In this document: in pieces, positions 1 through 6,643 of the stretch
Numbering within the stretch: the first letter of the stretch is position 1
How the letters are laid out: every line of letters starts with the position of its first letter
Origin: Sulfuricurvum sp. IAE1
GTDB taxonomy: Bacteria; Campylobacterota; Campylobacteria; Campylobacterales; Sulfurimonadaceae
Direction of reading: 5' to 3'
Assembly: GCA_945867285.1 (NCBI GenBank)
Contig: CAMBHX010000011.1
Span: forward strand, 1-22,487
Length of the DNA stretch: 22,487 nucleotides
The notes under the pieces: generated by a model
Seen by the model: the letters and a program-made list of their open reading frames with translations, nothing else
Database searches by the model: none
What the model was told of the DNA's origin: nothing
Program-made: the position numbers and the translations under genes

Positions 1-20
1 TAGGACTTTTGAAGAGGTTA

Positions 21-96
21 TGGTGGCTAATCTCGGAATCGAACCAAGGACACGCAGATTTTCAGTCTACTGCTCTACCGACTGAGCTAATTAGCC
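21..96 (-). tRNA. tRNA-Phe (GAA)
   Basis: On the minus strand a complete 76-nt cloverleaf is visible. The 7-bp acceptor stem is GGCTAAT/ATTAGCC. The D arm begins GCTCAGTCGG. The anticodon stem GTAGA/TCTGC closes a CTGAAAA loop with anticodon GAA. The T arm is CTTGG-TTCGATT-CCGAG. The discriminator A is followed by an encoded CCA at 21-23. It decodes UUY codons as phenylalanine. It lies 46 nt beyond the murD stop on the same strand and has its own TATAAT box about 18 nt upstream, so it is probably transcribed separately from mraY-murD. Confidence 0.97.
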
Positions 97-113
97 ACGT
101 TTTGTGGAGTGCA

Positions 114-119
114 ATTATA
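114..119 (-). promoter_or_regulatory. -10 box of the tRNA-Phe promoter
   Basis: The minus strand reads GCTATAATT here, a perfect TATAAT, 17 nt before the first base of the mature tRNA. This spacing would give a leader of roughly ten nucleotides. No convincing -35 hexamer is seen, which is normal for the housekeeping sigma factor of Campylobacterota. Confidence 0.6.
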
Positions 120-142
120 GCTATAGAAGCTTAAAAATAAGC

Positions 143-1342
143 TTAATGGGTTGAGAGTGCAAGTTCTTTGAATAAATTACCTCTTTGAGCATATGAAGTG
201 AACTGGTCTAAGCTGGCGCACGCTGGGGAGAGCATGGCGATGCTTGCGGTGTCGAGTTGCCCATCGATGGCGTTGACTGCGACATCTAGAGTGTTACAAA
301 GGATACAAGGTATTGTGTATTGGTCACACAGTTTTTGGAGCCGTTGTGCATTGGAACCGATGGCATAGACATGGACATCATAATTTTTGAGAGGAATAAA
401 AAGTTCTTCGAGTTCCACCCCTTTATCATCACCCCCTAAAATCAGATGGATTTTTTGATTGGGGTAGGTACGTAGTGCAGCGAGAGTAGCATCGATATTA
501 GTCGCTTTGGAGTCGTTAATCCATAGTCTTCCACGACTATCTCGTAGCTCCTCTTGACGGTGAGGATCAAGGATGAAAGCATTGATTTTATCGTAATCGA
601 TACGATCATAAAGAATTTTGTCTACCCCCATAGCGATGAGGGCATCCATCAAAAATGCCCCTTTAAACTTGATTTTTGACACATCAATCCCAAAATAATG
701 TGCTAAATCTGTTTCAGTTTCATAGAGTATTTTGAACCCATTGGTGGGGACATCAGCAAACATTTTTGGGAGTATGATAGCTTCTCCTTCACGCATCGTG
801 GAGAGCGGTTTGAGCTTGGCGTTATAATACTCTTCCATACTTCCATGCCAGCTAACGTGATCGGGAGTAATGGGAAGAAGTGCGTAGATATTGGGAGAAG
901 CAATGGCATTGTAGTGCATACTAAAGGAACTTGTTTCTAAAATCCATACGGGAGCTTGTGGGGACATATCCGCCAAAGGTGTACCAATATTGCCTCCACA
1001 AATTGCTCCCTTGTCTTGGAGGAGATGTTGCATCATTTGAGTGGTTGTAGTTTTACCATTGGTGCCGCTGATCCAAATGCTAAAAGGAGTTTGAGGGGCG
1101 AAAAAATCGTATTCGCTGATGATATGTCTTGAAGCTTGGATGAGTGGGTGGCTAGGTGGGATACCTGGGGAGGGAATCTCATGGGTAAAAACTCTTGTAT
1201 CAAAATCACCGATAGGTTTGAGATGATTACCCTCTTCATCGGTAAAGGGTTTGATTACTTTATCATCGAAAAATGTACAAGGACCAAATTTTTTGGCAAT
1301 GGCCTTGGTGGTTTGTCCGTATCCAAAACAAGCAATATTCAT
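143..1342 (-). CDS. murD: UDP-N-acetylmuramoylalanine--D-glutamate ligase MurD
   Basis: MurD is the cytoplasmic ATP-dependent ligase that adds D-glutamate to UDP-MurNAc-L-Ala in peptidoglycan precursor synthesis. The 399-aa product shows the Mur ligase pattern. A short N-terminal nucleotide-fold (MNIACFGYG) comes first. The P-loop SGTNGKTTTT is at about 92-101. CGGNIGTPL, ETSSFSM and the ITPDH segment follow in the central domain. The C-terminal domain carries DPHRQEE, NDSKATN, LILGGDDKG and SPACASLDQF. An in-frame start 57 bp further upstream exists, but the ATG at 1342 is preferred: it begins the glycine-rich nucleotide fold and shares one base with the mraY stop (TGATG), implying translational coupling. 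The protein is shorter than the roughly 440 aa of enterobacterial MurD, as I recall is usual in this phylum. Confidence 0.95.
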   Translation of the reverse strand: MNIACFGYGQTTKAIAKKFGPCTFFDDKVIKPFTDEEGNHLKPIGDFDTRVFTHEIPSPGIPPSHPLIQASRHIISEYDFFAPQTPFSIWISGTNGKTTTTQMMQHLLQDKGAICGGNIGTPLADMSPQAPVWILETSSFSMHYNAIASPNIYALLPITPDHVSWHGSMEEYYNAKLKPLSTMREGEAIILPKMFADVPTNGFKILYETETDLAHYFGIDVSKIKFKGAFLMDALIAMGVDKILYDRIDYDKINAFILDPHRQEELRDSRGRLWINDSKATNIDATLAALRTYPNQKIHLILGGDDKGVELEELFIPLKNYDVHVYAIGSNAQRLQKLCDQYTIPCILCNTLDVAVNAIDGQLDTASIAMLSPACASLDQFTSYAQRGNLFKELALSTH

Positions 1343-2418
1343 CAACGAATCTTTAGGGAGATAAGGGCTAGGATATTGGAAAGCATAGCAATAATCCAAA
1401 ATCGGACGATAATTTTGTTCTCAGCCCATTGTTTCATTTCAAAATGGTGATGTATGGGTGCCATCAAAAAGACCCGTTTTTTACGAAGTTTATAGCTTCC
1501 CACTTGCAATATGACAGACACCGTTTCGATAACGAAAATAAATCCGATAAGGATAAGGAGGATTTCGCTTTTTCCAATGATTGCCATATAAGCGATAAAA
1601 GCACCAATTGTAAGAGAGCCGCTATCTCCCATAAAGACTTGAGCGGGATGACAGTTGAACCACAAAAATCCGATGAGTGACCCGATGAGAGCGGCGGCAA
1701 TTACTACGACCTCACCTGCTGGTATTTTTGGCATCAAAAGATAGTTGGCAGCAGAGACATTTCCAACAACGTATACAATGGCGCTTAACGACAGTAGGGC
1801 AAATACCGAGGGGACAGTTGCCAGCCCATCTAGCCCATCGGTTAGGTTAACTGCATTGGATGTAGCAATCATCACGAGTACCCAAAAACCAATGCTCCAA
1901 AATCCCATATCAAACAAACTGGATTTGATAAACGGGACATAAAAGCCAGTTTCGAGTTTGGCGACATAGATCAGAAAAAGTCCGATAAGTAATCCAAAGA
2001 GAATCTGAAGCGCCATCTTAGTTCGAGCTTTGAGTCCTGCGAGGTTATCGCCACCTCGAATTTTCCCCCAGTCATCCGTGAAGCCGATATAGGCGTAAAA
2101 AACCAGAGTTAACAATCCCCCAATAGCAAAAGGGTTCATGATGTTGACCGTAACAAGCGACGCAATAATCGTGGAAGTGATAAAAACGATTCCTCCCATA
2201 GTGGGAGTTTTAGCTTTGCCTTGATGTGCACTTACATATTCATTGATGGGTTGAACTTTGGCGGAGCGTTGTGCCCATGCAATAAAACGAGGCATCAAAA
2301 AGATAGTGAGTAAAAGTCCAATAAAAAATGCTAGACCCGCTCGTACGGTAATATATTGCAAGATATTAAGATGTACAAAGAAATCGCTAGGGGTGTTTTG
2401 ATAAAGCCAATATAACAT
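1342..2418 (-). CDS. mraY: Phospho-N-acetylmuramoyl-pentapeptide-transferase MraY
   Basis: MraY is the integral membrane enzyme that transfers phospho-MurNAc-pentapeptide from UDP to undecaprenyl phosphate, making lipid I. The 358-aa product is of normal length with about ten hydrophobic segments. Family signatures are clear. FTDDWGK holds the paired catalytic aspartates. NLTDGLDGLA is the loop with the conserved Asn/Asp residues. GDSGSLTIGA and APIHHHFE (the histidine-rich motif near the C terminus) follow. The ATG is preceded by a modest AAGAG ribosome site. murD follows with a one-base stop/start overlap, so the two form one operon. gpmI is divergent, with 85 bp between the start codons. 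Confidence 0.97.
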   Translation of the reverse strand: MLYWLYQNTPSDFFVHLNILQYITVRAGLAFFIGLLLTIFLMPRFIAWAQRSAKVQPINEYVSAHQGKAKTPTMGGIVFITSTIIASLVTVNIMNPFAIGGLLTLVFYAYIGFTDDWGKIRGGDNLAGLKARTKMALQILFGLLIGLFLIYVAKLETGFYVPFIKSSLFDMGFWSIGFWVLVMIATSNAVNLTDGLDGLATVPSVFALLSLSAIVYVVGNVSAANYLLMPKIPAGEVVVIAAALIGSLIGFLWFNCHPAQVFMGDSGSLTIGAFIAYMAIIGKSEILLILIGFIFVIETVSVILQVGSYKLRKKRVFLMAPIHHHFEMKQWAENKIIVRFWIIAMLSNILALISLKIR

Positions 2419-2466
2419 AAAAGTACTCTTTTGATTGAGAAAATTTTAAAGCAAGTGACATTCTAA

Positions 2467-2472
2467 TATAAT
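2467..2472 (+). promoter_or_regulatory. -10 box of the gpmI promoter
   Basis: A perfect TATAAT lies 31 nt before the gpmI ATG, inside a 13-bp inverted repeat CTAAT-ATA-ATTAG (2463-2475). An AGGGG ribosome site at 2494-2498 follows. No -35 hexamer is recognisable. The same 85-bp gap must also hold the divergent mraY promoter, which I could not place with confidence. Confidence 0.55.
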
Positions 2473-2503
2473 TAGGCAAAATTTTTGTTAATTAGGGGTT
2501 AAA

Positions 2504-3979
2504 ATGGGTCAAAAAACCGTTTTGGTCATCACCGATGGGATTGGATACTCGTCCAAACACACCTTTAATGCATTTCATGCTGCTCGTAAACCCACCTATG
2601 ATTGGTTATTTGAATATGTCTCTCATGCACTTATTGACACATCAGGGCTTAGCGTAGGATTACCAGAAGGTCAGATGGGCAACTCTGAAGTAGGGCATAT
2701 GTCACTGGGAAGTGGTCGAGTGCTTTATCAAGATTTGGTTAAAATTTCGTTAGCGCTTGAGGATGGAAGTCTCGCTCGTAATGAGGAGTTTGTTAAAATT
2801 ATTAAAAAAAGCAATCGAATTCATTTGATAGCTTTGATGAGTGATGGTGGAGTCCATTCGCATATTGATCATATTATGGGAGTCGCTGAGATTTCAGCTA
2901 ATGAGGACAAGGAGGTATGGTTACACCTTATTACTGATGGAAGAGATGTTTCTCCTAGTAGCGCTGACCATTATTTACAAACAATTAAGGCTCATGGGCG
3001 CAAAAACATTAAAATAGCTACTTTAGGAGGCCGTTTTTATGCTATGGATAGGGATAGCCGGTGGGATCGTGTCCAAAAAGGATATGAGGCGATAGTCAAT
3101 GCACGGCCTAAAACGGATCAAAGTGCTAGTGATTATGTTGAAAATTCGTATGCCAAAAATGAGCTGGATGAGTTTATTGTTCCTGTTGCATTTTCTGGAT
3201 ATGAGGGATTTGAAAAAGGGGATAGTGTTTTGACTCTTAATTTTCGAAGTGACCGTATGCGGCAATTGACATATGCGCTTGGCGATGAAAGATTTAGCGG
3301 CTTTGAGCGTACTTTTATCCCGATTCATCTTGCGACAATGACGCAGTATGATGCGAGCTTCCCTTATCCAGTGTTATTTCCCAAAGATGCACCAAAAAAT
3401 ACCTTGTCTGAGGTTATTGCAAGGGCTGGATTGCGACAATTGCATACAGCAGAGACAGAAAAATACGCCCATGTCACTTTTTTCTTTAATGGGGGGATTG
3501 AAGAACCCTATGAAAATGAAACACGTATTTTGATTCCCAGTCCTGATGTTAAAACGTATGATATGCAACCTCAAATGTCGTGCAGTGCTGTGGGTGATGC
3601 TGTTGTTACTGCGATGGAAAATAATTACGATTTTGTAGTTGTTAATTTTGCCAATGGTGATATGGTGGGGCATACGGGTAATTTTGAAGCAGCAACTGTT
3701 GCAGTAGAAGCCGTCGATGAACAGCTGGGGCGTATTGTTGAAATGGCTAAAGAACAAGGCTATGCGCTTGTCATTACTTCAGATCATGGTAATTGTGAAG
3801 AGATGCGCGATGATGCGGGTAACACCCTAACTAATCATACTGTCGGCAAAGTGTGGTGCTTTGTGATGGGCGATGATGTCTCCAGTGTGCATACTGGAGC
3901 GCTTAATAATGTTGCGCCAACGGTTTTAAAGCTGATGGGACTTGAAATCCCCTCGGAGATGGACAGCGCACTGATTTAA
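2504..3979 (+). CDS. gpmI: 2,3-bisphosphoglycerate-independent phosphoglycerate mutase
   Basis: This is the manganese-dependent cytoplasmic enzyme interconverting 3- and 2-phosphoglycerate in glycolysis and gluconeogenesis. The 491-aa length is typical. The alkaline-phosphatase-like metal sites are complete: Asp11 (ITDGIG), the catalytic Ser61 (MGNSEVGH), Asp386 and His390 (NGDMVGH), Asp427-His428 (SDHGNCE) and His445. The inserted phosphatase domain carries LMSDGGVHSH and ITDGRDVSP at about 112-150 and NFRSDRMRQ near 246. An AGGGG ribosome site lies six bases before the ATG. It is transcribed divergently from mraY. It is followed by a 111-bp hairpin-rich gap and then fabG, and gpmI next to fabG matches the order I recall in Campylobacter. 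Confidence 0.97.
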   Translation: MGQKTVLVITDGIGYSSKHTFNAFHAARKPTYDWLFEYVSHALIDTSGLSVGLPEGQMGNSEVGHMSLGSGRVLYQDLVKISLALEDGSLARNEEFVKIIKKSNRIHLIALMSDGGVHSHIDHIMGVAEISANEDKEVWLHLITDGRDVSPSSADHYLQTIKAHGRKNIKIATLGGRFYAMDRDSRWDRVQKGYEAIVNARPKTDQSASDYVENSYAKNELDEFIVPVAFSGYEGFEKGDSVLTLNFRSDRMRQLTYALGDERFSGFERTFIPIHLATMTQYDASFPYPVLFPKDAPKNTLSEVIARAGLRQLHTAETEKYAHVTFFFNGGIEEPYENETRILIPSPDVKTYDMQPQMSCSAVGDAVVTAMENNYDFVVVNFANGDMVGHTGNFEAATVAVEAVDEQLGRIVEMAKEQGYALVITSDHGNCEEMRDDAGNTLTNHTVGKVWCFVMGDDVSSVHTGALNNVAPTVLKLMGLEIPSEMDSALI

Positions 3980-3984
3980 AAAAG

Positions 3985-4057
3985 AGTACGCAAGCGTACT
4001 GGGTCTTCTGCCGAAGAAAACATAGCGTTAGCCTAGCTATCGGGGTTTTACTCCGAT
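3985..4057 (+). other. Hairpin-rich gap between gpmI and fabG
   Basis: Starting five bases after the gpmI stop, almost every base can pair in successive stem-loops. AGTACG-CAAG-CGTACT is at 3985-4000. TCTTC-TGCC-GAAGA is at 4004-4017. ATAGC/GCTAT is at 4022-4040. ATCGGGG-TTTTA-CTCCGAT is at 4039-4057 with one G-T pair. None is followed by a long T run, so it does not look like a simple intrinsic terminator. Its TAGCTATCGGGG stretch resembles the TAGCTTTAGGGG linker of the three-copy element in this window, but the rest does not align. Confidence 0.5.
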
Positions 4058-4090
4058 GGCGTATAAATTTAGTACAAAAGGAAATGATAG

Positions 4091-4834
4091 ATGAAGTTCA
4101 CAGGTAAAAATGTATTAGTAACAGGATCAAGCCGAGGTATTGGTGCTGAGGTGGCAAAGGTATTGGCTGGGTATGGTTTAAAAGTATGGATAAACTATCG
4201 TAGTGGTGCGGATGCTGCAGATGCCATCAAAGCCCAAATCGAAGCAGCAGGCGGGCGTGCAGCAGTAATTGGATTTGATGTAGCAGATGAGACAGCGTTT
4301 GTAGATGCGATTAAGATGATTATAGAGTGCGATGGTGAATTGTCCTACTTAGTGAATAATGCTGGAATAACTAAAGATGGTTTGGCAATGCGGATGAAAA
4401 GTGACGATTTTATGGCGGTTATTAATGCCAACTTACTTTCCGCATTTATTGGTTGTCGAGAATCATTTAAGGTGATGCGTAAGCAAAAGTTTGGTGCCAT
4501 CGTCAATATTGCTTCTATTGTGGGTGAGACAGGCAATGCAGGTCAAACAAATTATGCGGCCAGTAAAGGTGGCGTCATTGCAATGACTAAAAGCTTTGCA
4601 CAAGAAGCAGCAAGCAGTGGTATCCGTTATAATATTGTTACACCCGGATTTATCGCAACTGACATGACAGATATTTTGAGTGATGATGTTAAATCTTCCT
4701 TTACAGCAAAAATTCCTATGGGACGTTTTGGAAATCCTAGTGAGATTGCGGAGGCAACGGCATTTTTACTCAGTGACCACGCCAGTTATATCACGGGTGA
4801 AACACTTAAAGTGAACGGTGGAATGCTGATGTAA
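4091..4834 (+). CDS. fabG: 3-oxoacyl-[acyl-carrier-protein] reductase FabG
   Basis: FabG performs the NADPH-dependent reduction of 3-ketoacyl-ACP in each cycle of type II fatty acid synthesis. The 247-aa product is a classical short-chain dehydrogenase. The cofactor motif TGSSRGIG is at 11-18 and NNAG at 89-92. The tetrad Asn114, Ser142, Tyr155 and Lys159 (YAASKGG) is intact. The C terminus ends NGGMLM. An AAAGGAA ribosome site precedes the ATG. It opens the block fabG-acpP-fabF-accA, which supports the fatty-acid role over another SDR function. A TATAAA at 4062-4067 could be a weak promoter, but read-through from gpmI is equally possible. Confidence 0.95.
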   Translation: MKFTGKNVLVTGSSRGIGAEVAKVLAGYGLKVWINYRSGADAADAIKAQIEAAGGRAAVIGFDVADETAFVDAIKMIIECDGELSYLVNNAGITKDGLAMRMKSDDFMAVINANLLSAFIGCRESFKVMRKQKFGAIVNIASIVGETGNAGQTNYAASKGGVIAMTKSFAQEAASSGIRYNIVTPGFIATDMTDILSDDVKSSFTAKIPMGRFGNPSEIAEATAFLLSDHASYITGETLKVNGGMLM

Positions 4835-4855
4835 TAAAAAAGTTTATTTTCTAGT

Positions 4856-4947
4856 TCTCAAAAAACATAGTTTTTTGTAGCTTTAGGGGATTGCAAAGGA
4901 CTTTAGTCCTTACTATGAAAACAGATCGATTCGTTTTCATATTTAAG
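4856..4947 (+). repeat. Three-hairpin dispersed element, copy 1
   Basis: The element begins 21 nt after the fabG stop. Hairpin 1 is CAAAAAAC-ATA-GTTTTTTG (4859-4877). The linker TAGCTTTAGGGG follows. Hairpin 2 is AAGGAC-TTTA-GTCCTT (4896-4911). Hairpin 3 is ATGAAAAC/GTTTTCAT (4915-4940) with a 10-nt loop AGATCGATTC. It aligns with copies at 5256-5347 and 22301-22392 (minus), sharing linker, loop ends and arm lengths, though it is the most diverged. Its 3' end lies just before the acpP promoter; the right edge is approximate. Confidence 0.8.
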
Positions 4948-4954
4948 TATGTTA

Positions 4955-4963
4955 TGCTATAAT
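4955..4963 (+). promoter_or_regulatory. Extended -10 promoter of acpP
   Basis: TGCTATAAT is a perfect extended -10 (TGN-TATAAT) 33 nt before the acpP ATG. An AGGAG ribosome site sits at 4987-4991. A strong separate promoter makes sense, because ACP is needed in far larger amounts than the flanking enzymes. The nominal -35 position falls in the right arm of hairpin 3 of repeat copy 1 and shows no consensus. Confidence 0.75.
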
Positions 4964-4996
4964 TTTACGATTTTATTCATATGAACAGGAGCTATT

Positions 4997-5227
4997 ATGG
5001 CACTTTTGGAAGATATTAAAGCGGTTGTGGTTGAGCAACTTAGTGTAAATGCAGACGAAGTTAAAGCGGATTCTAAATTCGTTGAAGATCTTGGTGCTGA
5101 TAGTTTAGATGTTGTTGAGTTGGTAATGGCTCTTGAAGAGAAATTCGATATCGAAATTCCTGATGATGAAGCAGAAAAAATCCAAACGGTTCAAGACGTA
5201 GTTAACTACATTGAAGGCAAAAAGTAA
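4997..5227 (+). CDS. acpP: Acyl carrier protein
   Basis: ACP is the small acidic cytoplasmic protein that carries growing acyl chains on a phosphopantetheine arm. The 76-aa product has the standard length and the attachment motif GADSLD, with Ser36 as the modified residue. The helix VVELVMALEEKFDIEIPDDEAEKI follows in the expected place. The AGGAG site and ATG spacing are excellent. It has its own extended -10 promoter and sits between fabG and fabF, its reaction partners. It is bracketed by two direct copies of the three-hairpin element, which isolate it from its neighbours at RNA level. Confidence 0.98.
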   Translation: MALLEDIKAVVVEQLSVNADEVKADSKFVEDLGADSLDVVELVMALEEKFDIEIPDDEAEKIQTVQDVVNYIEGKK

Positions 5228-5255
5228 TTATAACATTAGATGTATGTCTCTAAAA

Positions 5256-5347
5256 TCTCAAAAACTTTTGTTTTTGTAGCTTTAGGGGGCCGTAGGGACT
5301 TTTGTCTCTGCCACTAAAACAGATGTATTCGTTTTAGTACATAACAT
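5256..5347 (+). repeat. Three-hairpin dispersed element, copy 2
   Basis: The copy begins 28 nt after the acpP stop. Hairpin 1 is CAAAAAC-TTTT-GTTTTTG (5259-5276). The linker TAGCTTTAGGGGG follows. Hairpin 2 is AGGGAC-TTTT-GTCTCT (5294-5309, one G-T pair). Hairpin 3 is ACTAAAAC/GTTTTAGT (5313-5338) with loop AGATGTATTC, and the copy ends in CATAACAT. Aligned without gaps to the copy at 22301-22392, I count 16 differences in 92 positions. It is exactly 400 bp from copy 1 in the same orientation. Confidence 0.88.
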
Positions 5348-5362
5348 TGATGATTTTAACTG

Positions 5363-5384
5363 GCAGTTTCGTAGCCGAAGCTGC
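5363..5384 (+). other. Strong hairpin in the fabF leader
   Basis: GCAGTTTCG-TAGC-CGAAGCTGC forms a 9-bp stem (one T-G pair) with a 4-nt loop. It lies 32 nt before the fabF start and 16 nt after repeat copy 2. It has no following T run, so it is unlikely to be a plain terminator. It could stabilise a processed 5' end or tune fabF translation; this is inference. Confidence 0.55.
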
Positions 5385-5416
5385 TATTTAAGACCATAGA
5401 TGAGACAGGAGAAAAA

Positions 5417-6634
5417 GTGAAACGAATCGTAGTAACAGGTATGGGGATGATTAACGCTGTGGGTCACGACAAAGAGAGCTCTTTTAAGGCTATTTGTGAC
5501 GGTGAGTGCGGAATTGACGTAATTACCATTTTTGATGCTTCTACACAAAGCGCTCAAATTGCAGGTGAAGTGAAAAATTTTGATCCTGAAACTGTTATGG
5601 ATCCACGAGAAGTCAAAAAAGCAGACCGTTTTATTCAATTAGGATTAAAAGCTGCGCAAGAAGCGATGGCAGATGCGGCATTTGCAGAAGATTTTAATAA
5701 AGAACGTTTTGGAATTTCAGCTGCATCCGGTATTGGTGGACTTCCTTCTATTGAGAGAAATTCAATTATTTTAGAGACCAAGGGAGCACGTCGCATCTCT
5801 CCTTTTTTCATCCCAGGAGCATTGGTTAATATGTTAGGCGGATTCGTCACTATTGATCATGGATTGCAAGGGCCAAATTTGTCCTGTGTTACTGCTTGTG
5901 CAGCAGGAACACACGCTGTAAGTGAAGCGGCTAAAACTATTATGACAGGTGGTGCAGATCAGATGTTGGTGGTTGCAGCCGAGTCAGCTATTACGGGTGT
6001 TGGTATGGGTGGATTTGCCTCTATGAAGGCACTTAGCACGCTTAATGATGACCCAAAACATGCATCACGACCATTTGATGCGCAGCGTGATGGATTTGTA
6101 ATGGGAGAGGGAGCCGCTGCATTGGTTTTTGAAGAGTATGAAGCAGCAGTTGAGCGTGGCGCACATATTTATGCAGAGCTTATTGGTTTTGGAGAGAGCG
6201 GTGATGCAAGTCATATCACATCACCGAGTCTTGAGGGACCACTACGTGCTATGAGAGCAGCGTTGAAAATGGCAGGAAATCCTAAAGTGGATTATGTGAA
6301 TGCACATGGAACAAGTACGCCAACCAATGATAAAAATGAAACGGCAGCTCTCAAAGAAGCGTTTGGTGGAAAAGAAAACTGTCCACCAGTAAGCTCCACT
6401 AAGGGTCAAACAGGGCATTGTTTGGGTGCTGCTGGCGGTATCGAAGCAGTTGTGAGTATCATGGCGATGCGTGATGGAATCATCCCTCCCACTATTAACT
6501 ACGAGACTCCTGATGAAAATTGCGACTTGGATATTGTTCCTAATGTGGCACGTAAAGCGGAGTTGAATATCGTTATGTCAAACTCTTTTGGATTTGGCGG
6601 CACCAATGGTGTTGTTATTTTCAAAAAAATCTAA
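5417..6634 (+). CDS. fabF: 3-oxoacyl-[acyl-carrier-protein] synthase II FabF
   Basis: FabF condenses malonyl-ACP with acyl-ACP in the elongation step of type II fatty acid synthesis. The 405-aa product is a full-length thiolase-fold condensing enzyme with the Cys-His-His triad: Cys161 (VTACAAG), His297 (NAHGTSTP) and His334 (GQTGHCLGAAG). The start is GTG with a good AGGAG site seven bases ahead, and the product begins MKRIVVTGMGMI as expected. It follows acpP and precedes accA by nine bases, so fabF and accA are very probably co-transcribed. The histidine triad excludes FabB-like divergence at the active site but does not by itself fix chain-length preference. Confidence 0.96.
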   Translation: MKRIVVTGMGMINAVGHDKESSFKAICDGECGIDVITIFDASTQSAQIAGEVKNFDPETVMDPREVKKADRFIQLGLKAAQEAMADAAFAEDFNKERFGISAASGIGGLPSIERNSIILETKGARRISPFFIPGALVNMLGGFVTIDHGLQGPNLSCVTACAAGTHAVSEAAKTIMTGGADQMLVVAAESAITGVGMGGFASMKALSTLNDDPKHASRPFDAQRDGFVMGEGAAALVFEEYEAAVERGAHIYAELIGFGESGDASHITSPSLEGPLRAMRAALKMAGNPKVDYVNAHGTSTPTNDKNETAALKEAFGGKENCPPVSSTKGQTGHCLGAAGGIEAVVSIMAMRDGIIPPTINYETPDENCDLDIVPNVARKAELNIVMSNSFGFGGTNGVVIFKKI

Positions 6635-6643
6635 GGTTTACCT

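Noticed and set aside
1..20. Possible fragment of a fourth repeat copy (TAGGACTTTTG)
   Set aside because: Only about ten bases resemble hairpin 2 of copy 2, with no linker or stem partner, and the window edge prevents a check.
127..144. AAGCTTA-AAAA-TAAGCTT hairpin overlapping the murD stop, as a terminator
   Set aside because: The stem is AT-rich and no T run follows on the minus strand; it may simply be a palindrome upstream of the tRNA promoter.
1343..1399. Upstream in-frame start giving murD 19 extra residues
   Set aside because: It would place murD translation inside mraY, and the extra residues do not belong to the N-terminal nucleotide fold; the ATG at 1342 is coupled to the mraY stop.
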